From: Clostridium sp. DSM 8431
Lineage (GTDB): Bacteria > Bacillota > Clostridia > Clostridiales > Clostridiaceae
Length of the DNA stretch: 34,799 bases
Assembly: GCF_900116755.1 (NCBI RefSeq)
Contig: NZ_FPBY01000013.1
Location: 1-34,799, forward strand
Direction: 5' to 3'
Part shown: positions 8,739-15,530 of the stretch, piece by piece
Position numbering within the stretch: position 1 is the first letter of the stretch
Layout: the number at the start of each line of letters is the position of its first letter
Made by a program: the position numbers and the translations under genes
Notes under the pieces: generated by a model
What the model was told of the DNA's origin: nothing
The model's database searches: none
What the model saw: the letters and a program-made list of their open reading frames with translations, nothing else

Positions 8739-8777
8739 AAAAAAGAAACCACACTCAAGAAATGTAGTTTCTTTTTT
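8739..8777. terminator. Bidirectional terminator between yraN and rnhB
   Basis: AAAAAAGAAACCACA pairs with TGTAGTTTCTTTTTT (15 positions, one mismatch) around a 9-nt loop. A-run on one side and T-run on the other make it usable for both converging genes. Confidence 0.88.
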
Positions 8778-8778
8778 A

Positions 8779-9585
8779 CTAAAGAATTTTTGTTAAAAAG
8801 CTTTGTCTATGTATTTTTGATGGACCATGTTCCTTTAATCCTTCAATATGCTTCATTGTTCCGTATCCAGCATTATTTTCAAAATCATAATATGTATATT
8901 TTTTAGCATATTCTTTCATTAAATTATCTCTATAAACCTTAGCTACTATTGATGCTGCTGCAATAGCCGCACTTTTAGTATCTCCTTTAATAACAGATTT
9001 ATTCTGTAGTTCTATATTTTTAACTAGATATCCATCTGATAAAACTAAATCAGGTTTTATTTCAAGATTATTGCAGGCATCTAAAAACACCTTGTTATTA
9101 GCATAACCAATACCAAGTTTGTCAATTTCTTCGTTATCACATACAGCAATATGATAAGCTAATGCCTTCTCTTTAATTATTCCAGCTAATTCTTCTCTCT
9201 TTTTTTTAGATAACTTTTTAGAGTCATTAATCCAAAGAATAAGATTTTCGTCTAAATCAGCTTCATTTAATATAACAGCACATGCAGCTATAGGTCCTGC
9301 TAAAGGTCCACGACCTACTTCATCTACACCTGCTACATATTTGTAGTTTCCAAAAGACTTATCAAAGGCATACATGGCCTTTACTCTTTTTACTTCCTTT
9401 TCAATCTTAGCTTTATTTTTCATAAGCTTTTCTCCTAAGGAAGCTACATTCTTTCTTTTATCTTCTTTTAGTTCTAAAACAAGGTTATTAAAGCCCTCTT
9501 TGTTATATTCTTTTTCTATATCAATTTCATCTACAATATTCTTTACTTCTTTATAATTTAAAGAAGACAAGTTCTCAATAAACAT
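8779..9585 (-). CDS. rnhB: Ribonuclease HII
   Basis: RNase HII cuts RNA in RNA-DNA hybrids and single ribonucleotides left in DNA. The 268-residue protein has an N-terminal extension of about 80 residues, as in Bacillus RNase HII, and the catalytic acidic residues in GVDEVGRG (Asp88, Glu89), SDGY (Asp184) and KGD (Asp202), followed by AAASIVAKVYRD. The start is the ATG with AAAAGGGG upstream. It lies 21 nt after rbgA and is presumably co-transcribed with it, ending at the terminator shared with yraN. Confidence 0.96.
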   Translation of the reverse strand: MFIENLSSLNYKEVKNIVDEIDIEKEYNKEGFNNLVLELKEDKRKNVASLGEKLMKNKAKIEKEVKRVKAMYAFDKSFGNYKYVAGVDEVGRGPLAGPIAACAVILNEADLDENLILWINDSKKLSKKKREELAGIIKEKALAYHIAVCDNEEIDKLGIGYANNKVFLDACNNLEIKPDLVLSDGYLVKNIELQNKSVIKGDTKSAAIAAASIVAKVYRDNLMKEYAKKYTYYDFENNAGYGTMKHIEGLKEHGPSKIHRQSFLTKIL

Positions 9586-9606
9586 TTTAACTATTCCCCT
9601 TTTCTT

Positions 9607-10449
9607 TTAAGGACGTTCTAATGTGATATTTCCGATTTTACCGCCTCTAAATTCATCTAGTAATATAACAGCTATTCTTGTATAGTCTATAGCCTTTCCT
9701 TTCATTATACAGCCTCTCTTTAGTGCAATGGCATCTAATGTATCTAAAGGATTTTCAAAAACTTCATCTATCTTATATCTTTCTTTAAGCTTTTCTGGAT
9801 AAAATGTTTGAAGTCTTTCTACTAGCTTATATGCAAGTTCTTCTATATCCATTATTTCATCCTTTATAGCTCCTGTAAAAGCTAAGTTTAAAGCAGTTTC
9901 ATCATCTTCAAACTTAGGCCATAATACTCCAGGAGTATCTAAAAGCTCTATACCAAGAGATGTTTTTATCCATTGTTTATTTTTAGTTACACCTGGTCTA
10001 TCACCAGTTTTAGCTATAGTATTTCTAGCCATTTTATTTATAAATGTAGACTTACCACAGTTAGGAATACCAACTACCATAACTCTAGTAGTTATTTTAA
10101 CCATTCCCTTAGCTCTAAGTCTATCATGTTTTTCTTTTAATAGTTCCATTAATGCTGGTTTAATAGCATTTGTTCCTATACCTTTTAAACAGTTTACCTC
10201 TAATACCTTTACATTATTAGATGATAAATGTTTTATCCAAGCTTTTGTTGCATTCTTTTCAGAAAGATCGCATTTATTTAATAAAATTATTCTTGGTTTA
10301 TTTCCAACTAATTTATCTATATCAGGATTTGCTGAACTTTTAGGAATTCTAGCATCTCTAATTTCTATTACTGCGTCTACAAGTTTTAAATTTTCTTTTA
10401 TTTCACGCTGAGTCTTTTTCATATGCCCTGGAAACCAGTTTATAGCCAT
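9607..10449 (-). CDS. rbgA: Ribosome biogenesis GTPase RbgA (YlqF)
   Basis: RbgA is needed for late assembly of the 50S subunit, in particular around L16. It is a circularly permuted GTPase: G4 (NKCD, residues 58-61) comes before G1 (GIPNCGKST, 127-135), the switch region (GDRPGVT, 149-155) and G3 (DTPG, 171-174), with a helical C-terminal RNA-binding domain. The 280 residues match the family, and the N terminus MAINWFPGHMKK is typical. GGAGG lies 8 nt upstream. It is separated from rplS by a terminator, so it is read by partial read-through or by a promoter I could not see. Confidence 0.97.
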   Translation of the reverse strand: MAINWFPGHMKKTQREIKENLKLVDAVIEIRDARIPKSSANPDIDKLVGNKPRIILLNKCDLSEKNATKAWIKHLSSNNVKVLEVNCLKGIGTNAIKPALMELLKEKHDRLRAKGMVKITTRVMVVGIPNCGKSTFINKMARNTIAKTGDRPGVTKNKQWIKTSLGIELLDTPGVLWPKFEDDETALNLAFTGAIKDEIMDIEELAYKLVERLQTFYPEKLKERYKIDEVFENPLDTLDAIALKRGCIMKGKAIDYTRIAVILLDEFRGGKIGNITLERP

Positions 10450-10476
10450 AAATAATTCCTCCTATTTTTTTAATTT

Positions 10477-10513
10477 AAAAAGGGCTACATCATAATAACA
10501 ATGATGTAACCCC
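10477..10513 (-). terminator. Terminator between rplS and rbgA
   Basis: Minus-strand stem GGGGTTACATCAT / ATGATGTAGCCC around a 7-nt loop, then TTTTTAAATTA. It starts about 20 nt after rplS. Confidence 0.85.
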
Positions 10514-10532
10514 CTCTAAAAGATTATATAAA

Positions 10533-10880
10533 TTATCTTAATAATTCTTTAACCTTAGCAGCCTTACCTACTCTATCTCTTAAGTAGTATAATTTAGCTC
10601 TTCTTACTTTACCTCTTCTAGTAACTTCAATCTTTTCTATAATTGGAGCGTTTAGTGGGAATGTTCTTTCAACACCAGTTCCGTAAGCAACTCTTCTTAC
10701 TGTGAAAGTTTCTCTTAAACCACCGTTTTGTTTCTTAATTACAGTTCCTTCGAAAGCTTGAACTCTTTCTCTGTTACCTTCTTTAATTCTAACGTGAACT
10801 CTTACGTTATCTCCAACATTGAAGCTTGGTAAATCAGTTCTGATTTGTTCTTGTTCTATTTGTCTTAATATTTCGTTCAT
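10533..10880 (-). CDS. rplS: 50S ribosomal protein L19
   Basis: L19 sits at the 30S-50S interface, in the bridge region next to L14. The 115-residue product shows the family pattern: [35 protein letters not shown], then [19 protein letters not shown] and the basic C-terminal [20 protein letters not shown] lies 8 nt before the ATG. The gene has its own promoter just downstream of trmD and a leader of about 78 nt that is conspicuously GC-rich, and is closed by its own terminator, so its level can be set apart from trmD and rbgA. Confidence 0.98.
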   Translation of the reverse strand: MNEILRQIEQEQIRTDLPSFNVGDNVRVHVRIKEGNRERVQAFEGTVIKKQNGGLRETFTVRRVAYGTGVERTFPLNAPIIEKIEVTRRGKVRRAKLYYLRDRVGKAAKVKELLR

Positions 10881-10958
10881 TGTGCATTCCTCCTTAAATC
10901 TATTTTTGACGTTCTTACCGAAGCCTAAGTTCAGCAGAGGAGCGCCGGTACTAGCACA
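10881..10958 (-). ncRNA. rplS mRNA leader, candidate L19 leader
   Basis: The stretch from the predicted transcription start to the rplS SD holds GTGCTAGTACCGGCGCTCC and CTTAGGCTTCGGTAAGAACG, far richer in GC than other gaps here. An L19 leader family is known upstream of rplS in Firmicutes. I base this on position and composition; I did not derive a full fold. Confidence 0.5.
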
Positions 10959-10964
10959 AAGTGT

Positions 10965-10993
10965 ATTTTATCACAATACACAAATTTCTGCAA
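10965..10993 (-). promoter_or_regulatory. rplS promoter
   Basis: Minus-strand TTGCAG (10988-10993), a 17-nt spacer and TAAAAT (10965-10970), starting 2 nt after the trmD stop codon. Confidence 0.75.
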
Positions 10994-10995
10994 GA

Positions 10996-11712
10996 TTATA
11001 AATTATTATTTTTAAGAATTTTAATATCTTCCTTAGATAATTGTACTTTTTTGTACAAATCACTTCTTCTTTCCTTTGTAATTAAAAGAGACTGTTTTCT
11101 TCTCCACTTACGAATGTTTTCATGATGTCCTGATAAAAGAACCTTAGGAACTTCATCACCTTCAAAATTTTCAGGTCTTGTATACTGAGGATACTCTAAA
11201 AGCCCATCAGAATAAGATTCTTCCATATAGCTTTCTGCCTTTCCAAGAACGCCTGGGATAAGCCTTAATACAGAATCAATAACAGGAACCGCTGCCATTT
11301 CTCCTCCTGTTAAAATAAAGTCTCCTAAAGAAATTTCCATATCTATATACTTATAAGCTCTTTCATCTATACCTTCATAGTGTCCGCATAAGAAAATCAG
11401 TTCATCTTCCTTTGATAATTCCTTCGCAACTTCCTGATTAAATGTTTTACCTCTTGGTCCTAAAAAAATAACTTTTCCTTTATTATTTTTTTTACATGCT
11501 CTTATTGTATCTACAACAGGCTGTGCAGCCATAACCATACCTGCACCGCCACCATAAGGGTAATCATCAACCTTATTATGTTTATTTAAGGTATAATCTC
11601 TTATATTTAAATATTCCATTTCAACTATACCCTTTTCTTTTGCTCTTCCAATTATAGAATTATCAAAAATAGAAAACATTTCTGGAAAAAGGGTTAATAC
11701 ACTAATCTTCAT
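10996..11712 (-). CDS. trmD: tRNA (guanine-N1)-methyltransferase
   Basis: TrmD makes m1G at position 37 next to the anticodon, which prevents +1 frameshifting; SAM is the donor. The 238-residue protein has the SPOUT trefoil-knot core: [13 protein letters not shown] at the N terminus, [13 protein letters not shown] at about 51-63, [11 protein letters not shown] and the knot segment [11 protein letters not shown], then the C-terminal helical domain with [12 protein letters not shown]. It overlaps the end of rimM by 11 nt (ATGAAGATTAG), with its SD (GGAG) inside rimM, so the two are translationally coupled. The rplS promoter starts immediately after it. Confidence 0.98.
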   Translation of the reverse strand: MKISVLTLFPEMFSIFDNSIIGRAKEKGIVEMEYLNIRDYTLNKHNKVDDYPYGGGAGMVMAAQPVVDTIRACKKNNKGKVIFLGPRGKTFNQEVAKELSKEDELIFLCGHYEGIDERAYKYIDMEISLGDFILTGGEMAAVPVIDSVLRLIPGVLGKAESYMEESYSDGLLEYPQYTRPENFEGDEVPKVLLSGHHENIRKWRRKQSLLITKERRSDLYKKVQLSKEDIKILKNNNL

Positions 11713-12202
11713 CCATCCATTCTCCTACTGGTTTTATTATTATCTTCTTATTTTCTATATCAATATCTAATACTATATCTTCTAATACTGGTATAAGTAA
11801 TTCTTTAGGCTTTCTTATCCAATATACATCATTATTTTTAGTTTCAATAACATCATATATCTTTCCTAAATCATTATCTTCAGTATCATAAACTGTACAT
11901 CCTATAAGATCTACTACATAATAAGTATCTTCATCTAATTCTGGTTCTTCATCTCTTGGAACTTTAACATACTTCTGCTTAAATGTTTCAGCAGTATTCA
12001 TATCATCTATTCCTTCTAATTTTAGGATAACTCTATCCTTTTGGAACTTTACTCCTAAAATATTATAATACTCGTCATCAATAAGAACCTTTTCATATCT
12101 TTTAAAGTTTTCTTTATTATCAGTAAGACATAGTACCTTCACTTCACCTTTAATTCCATGAGTGTTAACTATCTGCCCTACATTAAAAAATTCATTTTCC
12201 AT
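11702..12202 (-). CDS. rimM: Ribosome maturation factor RimM
   Basis: RimM binds S19 and helps fold the 3' domain of 16S rRNA during 30S assembly. The 166-residue protein has the N-terminal RimM domain ([16 protein letters not shown], about 7-22) and the C-terminal PRC-barrel domain with [22 protein letters not shown] and the PVGEWMDED tail. Length and motifs are typical. GAGGTG lies 8 nt upstream of the ATG. It is separated from khpA by a strong terminator only 40 nt upstream; no promoter is obvious, so expression of rimM-trmD probably depends on read-through. Confidence 0.96.
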   Translation of the reverse strand: MENEFFNVGQIVNTHGIKGEVKVLCLTDNKENFKRYEKVLIDDEYYNILGVKFQKDRVILKLEGIDDMNTAETFKQKYVKVPRDEEPELDEDTYYVVDLIGCTVYDTEDNDLGKIYDVIETKNNDVYWIRKPKELLIPVLEDIVLDIDIENKKIIIKPVGEWMDED

Positions 12203-12230
12203 GCTATTTCACCTCGATTTTATGAATGTA

Positions 12231-12259
12231 GAAAAAGAGTTAGGTTACACCTAACTCTT
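12231..12259 (-). terminator. Strong terminator directly after khpA
   Basis: Minus-strand AAGAGTTAGGT-GTA-ACCTAACTCTT is a perfect 11-bp stem with 3-nt loop and continues into TTTTTC. It begins one base after the khpA stop codon. Confidence 0.9.
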
Positions 12260-12260
12260 C

Positions 12261-12488
12261 CTAGATTATCTCTACTAATACTTTTTTTTCTTCCTTTATT
12301 GCTGCTGCCTTTACTACAGTTCTAATAGCCTTAGCTATTTTTCCCTGCTTGCCAATAACTTTTCCAGTGTCTTCTTTAGCTACTTGTAATTCTAGAACAA
12401 TTACATTTTCCTTTTCAACTTCATTTACATGAACTTCTTCTGGATTATCAACTAAAGACTTGGCAATTATCTCAACTAATTCTTTCAT
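12261..12488 (-). CDS. khpA: KH-domain RNA-binding protein KhpA
   Basis: KhpA is a single-KH-domain protein that in Gram-positive bacteria pairs with KhpB (Jag) and binds many RNAs, with effects on cell division and cell length. The 75 residues carry the KH signature with the GKQG loop at 46-49 in TGKVIGKQGKIAKAIR. The start MKELVEIIAKSL is the family's usual one and an in-frame TAA lies 27 nt upstream. The only SD, GGAGG, is 36 nt upstream, with a 9-10 bp hairpin in between that brings it nearer. Position between rpsP and rimM is conserved in Firmicutes. Confidence 0.95.
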   Translation of the reverse strand: MKELVEIIAKSLVDNPEEVHVNEVEKENVIVLELQVAKEDTGKVIGKQGKIAKAIRTVVKAAAIKEEKKVLVEII

Positions 12489-12495
12489 GTAGTGC

Positions 12496-12529
12496 CTGTA
12501 AATAAAATTTATTTACAGAATTCACCTCC
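12496..12529 (-). promoter_or_regulatory. Hairpin between SD and start codon of khpA
   Basis: Minus strand GGAGG (12525-12529), 6 nt, then CTGTAAATA / TATTTACAG (9 bp, extendable to 10 with a 3-nt loop; 12496-12504 with 12510-12518), then 7 nt to the ATG. Folding cuts the linear gap of 36 nt to about 13 nt. Confidence 0.65.
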
Positions 12530-12534
12530 AAAAA

Positions 12535-12780
12535 TTACTTGTTAAGGCCTGCTTGGTCGAAAAGTCTCTTAACTACATCTGTAGGTTGAGCACCCTTCTT
12601 TAACCATTCAGTAGCTTTTTCTTCGTTGATTTTAACTTCAACTGGTTTAACTACTGGGTTGTAGTATCCGATTTCTTCTACGAATCTACCATCTCTTGGG
12701 CTTCTTGAATCAGCAACTACTATTCTGTAGAAAGGAGCTTTCTTAGCACCCATTCTTCTAAGTCTTATTTTAACTGCCAT
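12535..12780 (-). CDS. rpsP: 30S ribosomal protein S16
   Basis: S16 binds 16S rRNA early and stabilises the 5' and central domain junction. The 81-residue protein starts [20 protein letters not shown] and continues with [22 protein letters not shown], the family signature; length is typical. GGAGGTG lies 7 nt upstream of the ATG. It follows ffh after 38 nt and precedes khpA, as in the conserved ylxM-ffh-rpsP-khpA-rimM-trmD-rplS order of Firmicutes, and would be transcribed from the promoter upstream of ylxM. Confidence 0.98.
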   Translation of the reverse strand: MAVKIRLRRMGAKKAPFYRIVVADSRSPRDGRFVEEIGYYNPVVKPVEVKINEEKATEWLKKGAQPTDVVKRLFDQAGLNK

Positions 12781-12818
12781 GTCTATTTCACCTCCTTCAA
12801 AGGATAATAATATTTATA

Positions 12819-14174
12819 TTAACTCATGAAAGGTAATTTACCAAATAAACCTTTTTTAGATTTCTTAGTCAATGACTTAAACTGCTTCATGTTCTTTTTC
12901 ATCATTTCATAACCTTTAATAAGTTTGTTAACTTCTTGTATTGTTGTTCCTGCACCTAGTGCAATTCTCTTTTTTCTTGATGAAGAACCAATAACTAATA
13001 AAGGATTTCTTCTCTCCTTAATTGTCATTGAATAAATTATTGCCTCCATTTTGGCCATCTCTTTTTCGCCTTTTTCCATGTCAACTTGACCTAAAGCTTT
13101 AGAATCAACTCCAGGGATCATTTCCATTATCTTATTTAGAGGTCCTAACTTCTTCATTTGAGCCATTGCTGTTAAATAATCTTCAAAATTAAGTTCAGAG
13201 CCCATCATCTTCTTAGCTAAGTCACCAGCTTCTTTTTCATCAATAGCTTCCTGTGCCTTTTCTATTAAAGATAATACATCACCCATACCTAATATTCTTG
13301 AAGCCATTCTTTCTGGATGGAATACTTCAAAGTCATTCATTTTTTCACCGACACCGATGTACTTAATTGGCTTTTCAGTAATGCTTCTAATTGATAAAGC
13401 AGCACCACCTCTTGTATCACCATCTAACTTAGTAAGAATTACACCTGAAACATCAAGTTCATTATTAAAACTTTCTGCAACATTTACTGCATCCTGACCA
13501 GTCATTGAGTCAACAACTAAAAGAATTTCATTTGGATTAACAGCTTCCTTTATATCTTTAAGCTCTTGCATAAGATCTTCATCAATATGTAGTCTACCAG
13601 CTGTATCTATAATTACAACATTGTTTCCATTTTCTCTTGCTTGCTTTATTGCAGCCTTTGAAATATCAACCGGAGATACCTTGTCTCCCATTGTAAATAC
13701 AGGAATATCAATCTGTTTTCCTACTACCTGCAACTGCTTTATAGCTGCTGGTCTATATATATCACAAGCTACTAAAAGCGGCTTTTTATTATGTTTTCTA
13801 AGTTCAAGTGCTAATTTACCACACATTGTAGTTTTACCAGCCCCTTGAAGTCCTACTAGCATTATCACTGTTGGACCGACACCTGCAAAATCAAGTTTGC
13901 TTTCAGTACCACCCATAAGAGCTGTAAGCTCATCATTAACAATTTTAACAACCTGCTGTCCTGGAGTTAGACTTTCTAATACATCTCCTCCAACACATTT
14001 TTCACTGACGTTCTTTACAAATTTTTTAACAACTTTGTAATTAACATCTGCTTCTAAAAGTGCAAGTTTTACCTCTCTCATAGCTTCTTTAATATCTTTT
14101 TCATTAAGCTTACCTTTACCTCTTAATTTTTTCAAGGTACCTTGAAGCTTTTCTGCTAAACCTTCAAAAGCCAT
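12819..14174 (-). CDS. ffh: Signal recognition particle protein Ffh
   Basis: Ffh is the SRP54 GTPase that binds 4.5S or 6S RNA and signal sequences and delivers ribosomes to FtsY. The 451 residues contain the N domain (1-95), the G domain with P-loop GLQGAGKTT (108-116), DTAGR (190-194) and TKLDGD (about 248-253), and the C-terminal methionine-rich M domain with a flexible, Met- and Lys-rich end, where the signal-sequence groove and the RNA-binding GSS-RKKRIA segment lie. AGGAGG lies 7 nt upstream. It follows ylxM after 18 nt, and its receptor gene ftsY is the next transcription unit upstream. Confidence 0.98.
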   Translation of the reverse strand: MAFEGLAEKLQGTLKKLRGKGKLNEKDIKEAMREVKLALLEADVNYKVVKKFVKNVSEKCVGGDVLESLTPGQQVVKIVNDELTALMGGTESKLDFAGVGPTVIMLVGLQGAGKTTMCGKLALELRKHNKKPLLVACDIYRPAAIKQLQVVGKQIDIPVFTMGDKVSPVDISKAAIKQARENGNNVVIIDTAGRLHIDEDLMQELKDIKEAVNPNEILLVVDSMTGQDAVNVAESFNNELDVSGVILTKLDGDTRGGAALSIRSITEKPIKYIGVGEKMNDFEVFHPERMASRILGMGDVLSLIEKAQEAIDEKEAGDLAKKMMGSELNFEDYLTAMAQMKKLGPLNKIMEMIPGVDSKALGQVDMEKGEKEMAKMEAIIYSMTIKERRNPLLVIGSSSRKKRIALGAGTTIQEVNKLIKGYEMMKKNMKQFKSLTKKSKKGLFGKLPFMS

Positions 14175-14192
14175 ACCAAACCTCCTAAATTA

Positions 14193-14522
14193 CTATAAAT
14201 CTTCTAACTTTTCCTTGAACATTTCTAATTCATCTTCTTCAAGGGAAGTTTTATCTTTTAAAAACTCTAAAAGATCCATAATTTTATTTTCACGATTCAT
14301 ACTCTTTTGAAGTAAGTTAAGCTTACTCTCATAGGATAAAAGTAACTTGTAACACCTTTTGGTTAAATCATGGATAGCTTGACGGCTTGTGTTATTCAGT
14401 TCAGCTATTTCAGCTAAGGATAAATCCTCATTATAATAAAGCTCCATGATGTTACGTTGCTTTTCAGTTAATAATGTACTATAGCAGTCCATTAACAATG
14501 AAATTTCAACTCTATCTTCCAT
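14193..14522 (-). CDS. ylxM: YlxM family helix-turn-helix protein (UPF0122), SRP-associated
   Basis: A 109-residue protein with a sigma-region-4-like helix-turn-helix: LTEKQRNIMELYYNEDLSLA followed by EIAELNNTSRQAIHDLTKRC (about residues 18-57). The family is almost always next to ffh in Firmicutes, and the Streptococcus homologue was reported to stimulate SRP activity; a DNA-binding role is also possible. AAGGTG lies 6 nt before the ATG. It is the first gene after the promoter at 14547-14575 and lies 18 nt before ffh, so it may set the level of the targeting operon. Function here is inferred from context. Confidence 0.9.
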   Translation of the reverse strand: MEDRVEISLLMDCYSTLLTEKQRNIMELYYNEDLSLAEIAELNNTSRQAIHDLTKRCYKLLLSYESKLNLLQKSMNRENKIMDLLEFLKDKTSLEEDELEMFKEKLEDL

Positions 14523-14546
14523 CTAATCACCTTACCCACAAAAGAG

Positions 14547-14575
14547 ATGATATCAAATTTCTATAAGGGTGTCAA
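14547..14575 (-). promoter_or_regulatory. Promoter of ylxM-ffh-rpsP-khpA
   Basis: Minus-strand TTGACA (14570-14575), a 17-nt spacer and TATCAT (14547-14552), 25 nt upstream of the ylxM start. The -35 box is perfect and lies in one arm of a hairpin (14565-14595) that follows ftsY. Confidence 0.8.
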
Positions 14576-14605
14576 GTATTTTTACTTAACACCTTAAAAA
14601 AATAT

Positions 14606-15514
14606 TTAAATTACTGCTTCTGCAAAGCTTTCAGCATCAAATTCTTGTAAGTCATCAACGCCTTCTCCAACACCTATATATCTAACAGGTATATTTAAAG
14701 CTTGCTTAATTGATAAAACAACTCCACCCTTTGCAGTACCATCTAACTTAGTTAATATGATACCGTCTATAGGACATGCCTCCATAAATTGTTTAGCTTG
14801 AATAACTGCATTTTGTCCTGTTGTTCCATCTAGCACTAGTAAAGTTTCTTTATTATCTTCACCATATTCTCTATCAATAATTCTATTAATCTTAGAAAGC
14901 TCATTCATTAAGTTCTTCTTATTATGAAGTCTTCCTGCAGTATCACAAATTAAAAGATCAACATTTCTAGCCTTAGAAGCTTGAATTGCATCAAATACAA
15001 CTGCAGCTGGGTCTGAACCTTCTTCATGTTTTACTATATCAACTCCAGCTCTATTGCTCCAAACATCAAGTTGATCTATAGCTGCTGCTCTAAATGTATC
15101 TGCAGCTGCAAGTAAAACCTTTTTGCCTTCCGCCTTATTTTTAGCTGCAAGCTTTCCTATAGATGTAGTTTTTCCTACTCCATTAACTCCTATAATAAGC
15201 ATAACTTTTTTATCTTCATGCTTAATATCCTCTTCACCTTCTAAAAGCATTTCTTTTATTACTTCTCTAAGAGCTGGAAAAACCATTTCTGTATCATTAA
15301 TCTTTTCTTTTCTTATTTTATTTTTTAATCTATCTATAAGGTCCATAGTTGTATCCATACCAATATCTGACGTTATAAGAATTTCTTCTAATTCCTCATA
15401 TAAATCATCATCAATTGTTACAGCTAGATTTAAGGCTTCATTTATTTTATCTGTTAACCCATCTCTAGTTTTACTTAATCCTGTCTTAAGTTTATTAAAA
15501 AATTTTCCAAACAT
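14606..15514 (-). CDS. ftsY: Signal recognition particle receptor FtsY
   Basis: FtsY is the membrane-associated SRP receptor GTPase that docks SRP-ribosome complexes at SecYEG. The 302-residue protein has a short N-terminal basic amphipathic start (MFGKFFNKLKTGLSKTRDGL) in place of the long acidic A domain of enterobacteria, the N domain, and the G domain with GVNGVGKTT (109-117), DTAGRLHNK and ILTKLDGTAKGG near the C terminus. This compact form is normal in Firmicutes. GGAGG lies 7 nt upstream. It is 16 nt after smc, the classic smc-ftsY pair, and has no clean T-run terminator behind it. Confidence 0.98.
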   Translation of the reverse strand: MFGKFFNKLKTGLSKTRDGLTDKINEALNLAVTIDDDLYEELEEILITSDIGMDTTMDLIDRLKNKIRKEKINDTEMVFPALREVIKEMLLEGEEDIKHEDKKVMLIIGVNGVGKTTSIGKLAAKNKAEGKKVLLAAADTFRAAAIDQLDVWSNRAGVDIVKHEEGSDPAAVVFDAIQASKARNVDLLICDTAGRLHNKKNLMNELSKINRIIDREYGEDNKETLLVLDGTTGQNAVIQAKQFMEACPIDGIILTKLDGTAKGGVVLSIKQALNIPVRYIGVGEGVDDLQEFDAESFAEAVI

Positions 15515-15530
15515 ATTATATCCTCCTAGT

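Noticed and set aside
14565-14595. Hairpin after ftsY as a terminator
   Set aside because: The stem is about 12 bp, but no T run follows on the ftsY strand; it overlaps the -35 of the ylxM promoter. I keep it only as a note, not as a terminator.
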